DNA of 12,577 nucleotides from JAFGPF01 sp964409485 (GTDB lineage Bacteria > Chloroflexota > Dehalococcoidia > Dehalococcoidales > RBG-16-60-22). Shown piece after piece: positions 7,436 through 12,577 of the stretch; within the stretch, counting starts at the first letter, position 1; each line of letters begins with the position of its first letter. The notes under the pieces were generated by a model. The model was not told where the DNA came from and searched no databases. It saw only the letters and a list, made by a program, of their open reading frames with translations. The position numbers were made by a program, and so were the translations under genes. The stretch is taken from contig CAYPDM010000045.1 of assembly GCA_964409485.1 (NCBI GenBank), positions 1 through 12,577 of the forward strand, in the 5' to 3' direction.

Positions 7436-9157
7436 TTACACTTTGTCGGCGATTTCCTTTGTCAGCATTTTCAGGAAGTCGGCCAGGGGCTGGGCGGGCA
7501 ACTGCTCCCCGTTGCGACGCCGGACGGAAACATAATTATCGGCTATCTCTTTATCGCCGATGACAAGCATGTAGGGTATCTTTATCAGCTGCGCCTGCCT
7601 GATTTTCAGGTTCATCCTCTCGGAGCGGTCGTCCACTTCTGCCCGCACTCCGCGACTCTTCATTTTTTTCTCAATCTTGCGGGCGTGTTCGATATGGCGG
7701 TCGGCTATAGGAATTATCTTGACCTGCACCGGTGCCAGCCATACCGGGAAGGCGCCGGCATAGTGTTCGATGAGCAGCCCGAAGAACCGCTCCCAGGCGC
7801 CGAGCAGGGCGCGATGTATCATGTAGGGGCGGTGCTCCTGGCCATCCGCTCCGATATAAACCATGTCGAAACGCTCCGGCAGGTTGAAATCGAACTGTAT
7901 AGTAGTCATTTGCCACTCGCGTCCCAGAGCGTCCTCGATTTTCAGGTCGATTTTAGGGCCGTAGAAAGCTCCGCCGCCTTCATCGACCTCGTAATCGAGT
8001 TTGTTTTCATCGATGACCGTGCGCAGAGCGTTCTCGGCATCCTGCCACATTTTTTTCGTGCCGATCGATTTTTCGGGTTTGGTGGACAGGTAAACCTTGT
8101 ACTTGTGGAAGCCAAAGGCTTGCCACATATGCAGTGAAAAACGCAGTACTTCTGACAGCTCGCTGTTCACCTGTTCCGGCGTGCAGATAATATGGGCGTC
8201 GTCCTGTGTAAAACCTCTTACCCGCAGCAGGCCGAGTAGCACGCCGCTGCGCTCGTAGCGGTAGACGGTGCCCAGCTCTGCCCAGCGTAAAGGTAAATCG
8301 CGGTAGGAGCGTATCTGGGATTTATAAGCGAGCATGTGGAACGGGCAGTTCATCGGCTTTAAGTAATATTCCTGCTCGTCGATGGTGATGGGTGAATACA
8401 TATTTTCCTGGTAAAAGTCCAGGTGGCCGCTGGTCTGCCAGAGATTGCTAAGTCCGATATGCGGTGTGTAGAGAATTTCATATCCGTTGGCGAAATGCTC
8501 CTGCCTCCAGAAGTCCTCCACGACGGTGCGTATGCGCCCGCCCCTGGGCGTGTAGATAACCAGCCCGCCGCCGATTTCCTCGGGCGTCAGGAACAGGTCC
8601 AATTCTTTACCCAGCTTGCGGTGGTCGCGTTTTTTAGCCTCTTCTATCAGAGTCTCATGCTCATCGAGCTCCTTCTGGCTGTCAAAGGCGGTTCCGTAAA
8701 TCCTCTGCAGCATGGGAAAGCGTTCGTTGCCCCGCCAGTAAGCCCCCGCGATATTGGACAGCTTGAAGGCTTTGATCTCGCCGGTGGAGTTGACGTGGGG
8801 CCCCCGGCACAGGTCGATGAAGTTGCCCTGCTCGTAAATACCTAACTTTTCGTCGGGGATTTCTTTAATAAGCTCGAGCTTATAGGGCTGTGAGGCGAAC
8901 AACTTCCTGGCCTCCGCCCTGGTAATCTCCCGGTGGGAAAAGGGTAAATCCGCCTTGATTATCTCTCGCATTTTCTCTTCGATAACGGGCAGGTCATCGG
9001 GTGTGAGTGTACGCGGCAAATCGAAATCGTAATAAAAGCCGTCTTCAATAGCCGGGCCGATGCCGAATTTGACGTCAGGAAACAGGGAAAGCACCGCCTC
9101 GGCCATGACGTGGGAGGCCGAGTGGCGCATGGTTTCAAGTCGATTTTCTGCGTTCAC
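7436..9157 (-). CDS. thrS: Threonyl-tRNA synthetase lacking the N-terminal TGS domain
   Basis: Cytoplasmic class II synthetase charging tRNA-Thr. At 573 residues it is shorter than the usual ~640 because the TGS domain is absent: the protein starts directly at the editing domain. That domain, about 11-160, keeps its metal/catalytic pattern HSASH (His12, His16) and CRGPHV (Cys118, His121), so clearance of Ser-tRNA-Thr should be intact. The catalytic core follows: Cys271 (MNCPFH), His322 (DDAH) and His448 (MIHRALLG) match the zinc ligands; motif 2 is VYRYERSGVLLGLLRVRGFTQ (near 298-318), motif 3 is HRALLGAWERF (448-458). The anticodon-binding domain covers about 475-570. The start is GTG, with an in-frame TGA two codons upstream (9161-9163), so no TGS is hidden upstream. 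No Shine-Dalgarno is visible; a consensus -10 ends 6 bases before the GTG, suggesting a leaderless mRNA. infC follows after 112 bp. Confidence 0.97.
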   Translation of the reverse strand: MNAENRLETMRHSASHVMAEAVLSLFPDVKFGIGPAIEDGFYYDFDLPRTLTPDDLPVIEEKMREIIKADLPFSHREITRAEARKLFASQPYKLELIKEIPDEKLGIYEQGNFIDLCRGPHVNSTGEIKAFKLSNIAGAYWRGNERFPMLQRIYGTAFDSQKELDEHETLIEEAKKRDHRKLGKELDLFLTPEEIGGGLVIYTPRGGRIRTVVEDFWRQEHFANGYEILYTPHIGLSNLWQTSGHLDFYQENMYSPITIDEQEYYLKPMNCPFHMLAYKSQIRSYRDLPLRWAELGTVYRYERSGVLLGLLRVRGFTQDDAHIICTPEQVNSELSEVLRFSLHMWQAFGFHKYKVYLSTKPEKSIGTKKMWQDAENALRTVIDENKLDYEVDEGGGAFYGPKIDLKIEDALGREWQMTTIQFDFNLPERFDMVYIGADGQEHRPYMIHRALLGAWERFFGLLIEHYAGAFPVWLAPVQVKIIPIADRHIEHARKIEKKMKSRGVRAEVDDRSERMNLKIRQAQLIKIPYMLVIGDKEIADNYVSVRRRNGEQLPAQPLADFLKMLTKEIADKV

Positions 9158-9163
9158 AAGTCA

Positions 9164-9192
9164 ATTATATCAGCGTTCAGCTACGAACGCAA
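9164..9192 (-). promoter_or_regulatory. thrS promoter, apparently leaderless
   Basis: On the minus strand a perfect -10 TATAAT (9164-9169) preceded by TGA (extended -10), a 17-bp spacer (9170-9186) and a weak -35 TTGCGT (9187-9192). Six bases separate the -10 from the thrS GTG (9155-9157), so the expected transcript start coincides with the start codon. Confidence 0.7.
9173..9190. repeat. Inverted repeat GCGTTC-6-GAACGC over the thrS promoter
   Basis: Arms GCGTTC (9173-9178) and GAACGC (9185-9190) with a 6-base spacer, occupying the interval between the -10 and -35 of the thrS promoter and touching the -35. A second, wider pair (TTCAGC at 9176-9181 and GCTGAA at 9203-9208) overlaps it. The position suits a repressor operator, but arms of 6 bp can arise by chance. 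Confidence 0.35.
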
Positions 9193-9244
9193 TGAGGTTA
9201 CGCTGAAAGGGCGGGGCTAGCTGGGCAGGTAGTTCCCGGTGCTT

Positions 9245-9273
9245 TTACATCCCCAACTTTCCTGTGATACACT
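9245..9273 (+). promoter_or_regulatory. Candidate promoter of the MFS transporter gene
   Basis: On the plus strand TTACAT (9245-9250), 17-bp spacer, TACACT (9268-9273) preceded by TGA (extended -10). Each hexamer matches consensus at 4 of 6 positions. The -10 ends 5 bases before a GTG at 9279, the same arrangement as the divergent thrS promoter, so this transcript could also be leaderless. Confidence 0.4.
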
Positions 9274-10439
9274 ACATCGTGTCCCGCTCCATTAATAAAA
9301 TCTTCCCAATCCTGGGATTATCCATCTTTTCCTCTATGGTCGGCATCGGCATCATCGCGCCGCTGCTGCCTATTTATGCTAAAAACCTGGGCGCGACCGG
9401 TATCTGGATAGGAGTTATCTTTGCCGGCTACGCAATTTCCCGCACGGTTATCCTTCCTTTTGCCGGCAGGCTGTCGGACCGGCGCGGTCGCAAGCTGATT
9501 ATAACCGGCGGGCTGCTTATTTTCGCCGTGACCTCTTTTGCCTATGTCCTCGCGCACGATGTATTCAGTCTGCTGGTGATACGGCTGCTGCAGGGCGGGG
9601 CGTCCGCCTTCGTTCAGCCTGTTGCCCAGGCCTATATCGGCGACCTTGCTCCGGAGGGCGAAGAAGGGAAGTGGATGGGATTCTTCAACGCCACGTTTCT
9701 GGTGGGCTGGGGCTGCGGGCCCCTTATGGGCGGCATACTAACCGATTATTTCGGCATGAATTCCGCTTTTTACGTTATGGGCGGTCTTAACGTGCTGGCG
9801 TTCTTATGTGTCGCCTTCTTCCTGCCGGAGGTTGCCCGCCGGGGAAAAGAGACTGCTCCGGGGTCTTCCTATTTGGAAATGGCGCGGAGTAAATTAAGCA
9901 GGGGTATCTTTAGCTTTCAGATTGGCGATGCATCCCACCGGGGCGTGGTGCAGACTTTCATTCCCCTTTTTGCTGGTCTAACCATCGGTCTAAGGCCGTC
10001 GCTTATCGGGACGATATTATCCGTCCTCGTCCTGGGGGCGGGATTGATACAGATATTCAGCGGCCGACTCGCCGACAGGTTCAATAAGAGGCTTATCGTG
10101 ATTATCGGCAGTATCGGTATATTAGTCTCGATGGCACTTATTCCCCAGGCTGTCGGGTTCTGGTCGCTGATGGTCTTTCTCGCCATCGCTATTATCGGGG
10201 ACGCTATAGCCTTACCGTCCGCTTCGGCCCTTGTAATCGATGAGGGCAGGAAATACGGCATGGGGATGTCCATGGCCGTGTTCAACATAGGGATGGGCGT
10301 GGGTATGTCCATCGGTCCGATTCTGGCCGGGCTGGCGGCCGATTTACTGGGTATTGAATACGCCTTTTACTTTACGGCGGCTGTTGTGCTCGTTTGCACC
10401 GTAGCCTTCGGTCGATATACCCGCCGTGTGCCCGTCTAA
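9264..10439 (+). CDS. Major facilitator superfamily transporter, drug-efflux (DHA1)-like
   Basis: A 391-residue inner-membrane protein, with about 12 predicted membrane helices in two halves, expected to exchange a small molecule against protons. The MFS motif A between helices 2 and 3 is present as GRLSDRRGRK (68-77), with a degenerate copy in the second half, GRLADRFNKR (267-276). GCGPLMGGILTDYFG (150-164) resembles motif C of the efflux-type subgroup. The substrate cannot be read from sequence. The start is uncertain: GTG at 9264 gives the longest frame, but no Shine-Dalgarno precedes it, and the candidate -10 overlaps it. GTG at 9279 (MSRSINKIFPIL, 386 residues) would be right if the transcript is leaderless. 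The gene diverges from thrS and converges on the sodium:solute symporter gene with overlapping stops. Confidence 0.93.
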   Translation: MIHYIVSRSINKIFPILGLSIFSSMVGIGIIAPLLPIYAKNLGATGIWIGVIFAGYAISRTVILPFAGRLSDRRGRKLIITGGLLIFAVTSFAYVLAHDVFSLLVIRLLQGGASAFVQPVAQAYIGDLAPEGEEGKWMGFFNATFLVGWGCGPLMGGILTDYFGMNSAFYVMGGLNVLAFLCVAFFLPEVARRGKETAPGSSYLEMARSKLSRGIFSFQIGDASHRGVVQTFIPLFAGLTIGLRPSLIGTILSVLVLGAGLIQIFSGRLADRFNKRLIVIIGSIGILVSMALIPQAVGFWSLMVFLAIAIIGDAIALPSASALVIDEGRKYGMGMSMAVFNIGMGVGMSIGPILAGLAADLLGIEYAFYFTAAVVLVCTVAFGRYTRRVPV

Positions 10440-11809
10440 GCGCGCCGTCTTTTTACCCGGTTATCGATGAAGCTTACCAGTATAAGCAGGCACGCGCTCG
10501 CTGCCAGCGCCCCGAGGTCGAGGTACTTTACCTCCGCCAGCTTACTGATGATTCCTAAAGCCCCTCCGCCGATAAGCGCCGCCAGCGCCCCCGAAGCGGT
10601 TACTTTAAGCCTGTTCCTGAAGAACCCGGCTATCACCGGCAGAATCACCCCGCAGGTATAAACCGTATAGGCAAACAGCAGGGCGCTGATTATTCCCTTG
10701 AGTAGTAAAGCCACCGCCAGGGAGATAATACCCAGTATTATTATCAGCCAGCGTGACCGGGGAAGGATATTCTTTCGTTCGGATGAACGGAATCCGCCGA
10801 TTATATCCACGGTGAGTATGGTGCCGGCGCTCAACAGGGTGGTGTCCGCCGAGGACATCATGGCGCAGAGCAGCGCCGCCAGGACGATGCCGCCGATAAG
10901 CGGCGAAAACACATCGCTGACGACCATGGGGAGGGCCTGCTCCGCCGTGATTCCCGGGAAAAGGACGGCAGCCCCCATGCCCATCAGGGTAACGGCAAAG
11001 GCTATGGGTATGATGAGTCCTGCCGTCCATAGCGCGGACGAGCGCGCCGTATTGGCGTCTTTGGCGCAGAATAATCTCGAATATATATCCGGTCCTACCA
11101 GGTATGTCAGCCCCACCACCAGCAGCAGGGAGACAAGTTCGCCACCGCCGAACTGTGAGCTGACAGGGAAGGCGAACATGTCCGCCGGCAGGGAGGTTTG
11201 CAGCCCTTCCCATCCCCCCAGGCGTGAAAGCAGCAGTCCCAGCCCGGCGAAAATCCCCCCGAAAATTATTACCGACTGAAAAAGGTCGGTGCGGATTACG
11301 GAATGCTGGCCGCCCAGTACGGTGTAAGCGATAAAGACGAAGGAAAATACCGCCATCCAGAGGGTAGGGCTGCCGATTCCCAGGATGCTCATTATCTTGC
11401 CGGCGGCGATAATCTGGGCGGCGATGATGCCTATCCAGGCGACGACGATAAGCACCGAGGAGGCGAATGCCACGCGCCGGTCGTATTGCTTTTCTATCAG
11501 TTCCGGGAGGGTAAAGAGGGCGTATTTTCTAATTCTCCTCGCGAAAAACACCCCCAGCGCTATCAGGCCGATACTGCCCGCCAGCAGCCACCAGGCGCCT
11601 GTCAGTCCGCGTTGAAAGCCCAGCCCGGCCATGCCCACCGTGGCCGACCCCCCGACTATGGTGGCCAGCAGCGAACCCACGATAAATAATGAAGAGCCCT
11701 TTCGCCCCGCCACGAAGAAGTCATCCGCATGTCGCGCTTTTCTGCGGCTGACCGCTCCGATGATAAGCATTATCACGAAATATATGATGATTATTATCAG
11801 CTGGGGCAC
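10436..11809 (-). CDS. Sodium:solute symporter family (SSS, PutP-like) permease
   Basis: A 457-residue membrane protein with about 13 hydrophobic helices, the usual fold and length of SSS transporters that import solutes with Na+. Family landmarks: a short N-terminal first helix, ADDFFVAGR near 28-36, the conserved YLVGPDIYSRLFCAKD segment (236-251, compare PxxxQRxxAAKD) and the signature AALLCAMMSSADTTLLSAG (311-329), in which Ser319, Ser320 and Thr323/324 fall in the region that forms the Na2 sodium site in this family. The GTG start at 11807-11809 is preceded by AAGGA (11818-11822), 8 bases away. The substrate (amino acid, pantothenate, sugar or organic acid) cannot be decided. The coiled-coil gene lies 102 bp upstream on the same strand, an interval with no clear terminator and only a weak promoter candidate (TTACCT-17-TAATAT), so read-through is possible. 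Confidence 0.94.
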   Translation of the reverse strand: MPQLIIIIIYFVIMLIIGAVSRRKARHADDFFVAGRKGSSLFIVGSLLATIVGGSATVGMAGLGFQRGLTGAWWLLAGSIGLIALGVFFARRIRKYALFTLPELIEKQYDRRVAFASSVLIVVAWIGIIAAQIIAAGKIMSILGIGSPTLWMAVFSFVFIAYTVLGGQHSVIRTDLFQSVIIFGGIFAGLGLLLSRLGGWEGLQTSLPADMFAFPVSSQFGGGELVSLLLVVGLTYLVGPDIYSRLFCAKDANTARSSALWTAGLIIPIAFAVTLMGMGAAVLFPGITAEQALPMVVSDVFSPLIGGIVLAALLCAMMSSADTTLLSAGTILTVDIIGGFRSSERKNILPRSRWLIIILGIISLAVALLLKGIISALLFAYTVYTCGVILPVIAGFFRNRLKVTASGALAALIGGGALGIISKLAEVKYLDLGALAASACLLILVSFIDNRVKRRRA

Positions 11810-11911
11810 TTGCGCTATCCTTCGTGGTGGATATTATTAAAAAGAATGAGGGGAGGTAAATGGTCGGAGCTTGTCTGGCCGGGAGGATGAAGTCCGGTTA
11901 ACATAAAGATA

Positions 11912-12142
11912 TTATCGACTTGGCTTCTCGGTGCCTATAATGGCGATTTCTATCTTCTGCCCGCACTTGGAGCAGGTAACGTTGAGGGTAATCGGCTGGC
12001 GCATTACCCTTTCGGCAACTGCCGATACTATGGAATCGACGTTATCCAGGCGCTGGTCAAGCATATCTATGCGCTGTACGATTCGTTCAATATCTGATTC
12101 GGAATCGTCTTTAACGGTTTTCAGCTCTTCTTTCTTTGCCAA
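11912..12142 (-). CDS. Small coiled-coil protein with a CxxC zinc-ribbon-like tail
   Basis: Unrecognised 76-residue protein. After a charged N-terminus (MAKKEELK), residues 18-46 show a strict heptad pattern: hydrophobics at 18, 21, 25, 28, 32, 35, 39, 42 and 46, alternating 3-4 spacing over four heptads, with Asp/Glu/Arg/Gln between. This is a confident coiled coil and predicts an oligomer. The C-terminal 50-76 region is beta-like and contains CSKCG (Cys57, Cys60) before KIEIAIIG. One CxxC could bind metal only across an oligomer or be a redox pair. The start is TTG at 12140-12142: AGAGGA (12151-12156) lies 8 bases upstream and a consensus promoter lies inside the longer open frame, which rules out the ATG at 12226. 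It diverges from the EF-Tu domain-2-like gene. Function unknown. Confidence 0.75.
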   Translation of the reverse strand: MAKKEELKTVKDDSESDIERIVQRIDMLDQRLDNVDSIVSAVAERVMRQPITLNVTCSKCGQKIEIAIIGTEKPSR

Positions 12143-12175
12143 ATTTAAAGTCCTCTGAATAATAAAGTCAGACTC

Positions 12176-12205
12176 ATTATATGTCTCAAGGAGTAAACAT
12201 GTCAA
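12176..12205 (-). promoter_or_regulatory. Consensus promoter of the coiled-coil/CxxC gene
   Basis: On the minus strand a perfect -35 TTGACA (12200-12205) and a perfect -10 TATAAT (12176-12181) with an 18-bp spacer. The expected transcript start is near 12169, leaving a leader of about 27 bases that contains AGAGGA before the TTG start. This is the best match to the housekeeping-sigma consensus in the window. Confidence 0.8.
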
Positions 12206-12221
12206 AGATGGCGAGGCGGAA

Positions 12222-12235
12222 AACATTGATATGTT
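12222..12235. repeat. Short inverted repeat AACAT-4-ATGTT between divergent promoters
   Basis: Arms AACAT (12222-12226) and ATGTT (12231-12235), overlapping the -35 of the plus-strand promoter. The palindrome ACATGT (12198-12203) touches the -35 of the minus-strand promoter. Possible shared operator, but both are short enough to be chance. Confidence 0.25.
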
Positions 12236-12262
12236 GATTTACGGTAAATTGAGGGGTATAAT
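12234..12262 (+). promoter_or_regulatory. Promoter of the EF-Tu domain-2-like gene
   Basis: On the plus strand -35 TTGATT (12234-12239), 17-bp spacer, perfect -10 TATAAT (12257-12262). The expected transcript start is near 12269, giving a leader of about 44 bases with a strong Shine-Dalgarno. The -35 hexamer is identical to that of the infC promoter. Confidence 0.75.
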
Positions 12263-12312
12263 CCTGAATACAAGGCGCAGGTCGCTCAACGTTGTCAGAG
12301 GAGGGGAATCAA

Positions 12313-12567
12313 ATGGCTGAAAAAGAAGTAGGAAAGGTGATGGACTTCTTTGCCCGTCCGGTGGTTGCCGGGATTGATATGACCGGGACGCTGAAAGTGG
12401 GGGATGCAATACACATCAAGGGGCACACCACGGATATCGAGATGGAAATCACCTCGATGCAGATTGATAACGCCAGCGTCACGCAGGTCAAGAAGGGCGA
12501 TTCAGTCGGTATCAAGGTCCCCGACAGGGTAAGGCCGGGAGATACCGTTTTTAAAGTCACGGACTAG
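12313..12567 (+). CDS. Stand-alone EF-Tu domain-2-like beta-barrel protein
   Basis: An 84-residue protein consisting of a single translation-factor beta-barrel. It reads GKVMDFFARPVVAGIDM, then LKVGDAIHIKGHTTDIEMEI, SMQIDNASVTQVKKGDSVGI and VRPGDTVFKV, the arrangement of EF-Tu/EF-G domain 2 and of the C-terminal barrel found in some U32 peptidases (LKVGD.I.IKGHTTD...SMQI pattern). There is no GTP-binding domain: no P-loop or NKxD and no room for one, so it cannot be an elongation factor. In translation GTPases this domain contacts tRNA acceptor ends or rRNA, so an RNA- or ribosome-related role is an inference only. The ATG at 12313 is chosen over an upstream TTG (12292) because the strong GAGGAGGGG (12298-12306) lies between the two, 8 bases from the ATG when counted from AGGAGG. 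The stop is 10 bases before the window edge. Confidence 0.88.
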   Translation: MAEKEVGKVMDFFARPVVAGIDMTGTLKVGDAIHIKGHTTDIEMEITSMQIDNASVTQVKKGDSVGIKVPDRVRPGDTVFKVTD

Positions 12568-12577
12568 GATAATAAAG

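Noticed and set aside
10605..11213. A 202-codon frame on the minus strand overlapping the symporter gene
   Set aside because: Another frame of the same strand as the clearly conserved SSS gene; His/Arg/Gly-rich translation typical of a frame-shifted shadow.
11810..11911. Promoter (TTACCT-17-TAATAT) and weak CCGG hairpin between the coiled-coil and symporter genes
   Set aside because: The -35 matches only 3 of 6 bases and the hairpin has 4-bp arms without a T tract; not enough to annotate separately.
12143..12226. N-terminal extension of the coiled-coil protein to an ATG at 12226 (104 residues)
   Set aside because: The extension would contain the perfect TTGACA/TATAAT promoter and the ribosome site of the TTG start.
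12292..12312. TTG start adding seven residues to the EF-Tu-like protein
   Set aside because: The strong Shine-Dalgarno lies inside these codons and fits the ATG at 12313.

Overview
The window is a stretch of bacterial chromosome dominated by translation genes, with 100 unknown bases (2563-2662) joining two pieces of assembly. Gene families and gene order (thrS-infC-rpmI-rplT-pheS-pheT, a threonyl-tRNA synthetase without a TGS domain, a free-standing EF-Tu domain-2 protein) and the many GTG/TTG starts suggest Chloroflexota, probably Dehalococcoidia. That placement is an inference from recall, not from a search. The run of exactly 100 Ns suggests a draft or metagenome assembly.

Layout. Left piece (1-2562, + strand): a lipoprotein with a transglutaminase-like Cys/His core, followed after 23 bp by proS, whose last codons are lost in the gap. 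Right piece, first part (2663-9157, - strand): the conserved block thrS, infC, rpmI, rplT, pheS, pheT. thrS has its own promoter, apparently giving a leaderless GTG transcript. infC has a second promoter and a strong Shine-Dalgarno, and no ATG, GTG or TTG lies at its conserved N-terminus, so it must start at a non-canonical codon, most likely AUU. rpmI starts inside the 3' end of infC. A GC-rich hairpin with a short T tract separates rplT from pheS.

Right piece, second part (9158-12577): a 12-helix major facilitator transporter (+) diverges from thrS and converges on a sodium:solute symporter (-), their stop codons overlapping by 4 bp. Upstream of the symporter lies a 76-residue coiled-coil/CxxC protein (-), divergent from an 84-residue stand-alone EF-Tu domain-2-like protein (+). 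Consensus-like promoters lie back to back between these two.

Most of the window is core housekeeping: tRNA charging with Pro, Thr and Phe, initiation factor IF3, and ribosomal proteins L20 and L35. No mobile element, CRISPR array, tRNA or rRNA gene is visible, and no gene-free stretch exceeds 300 bases. I do not see a clear new multi-gene system. The points most worth following are the infC start, the leaderless TGS-less thrS, the small divergent coiled-coil/EF-Tu-D2 pair, and the transglutaminase-like lipoprotein beside proS.
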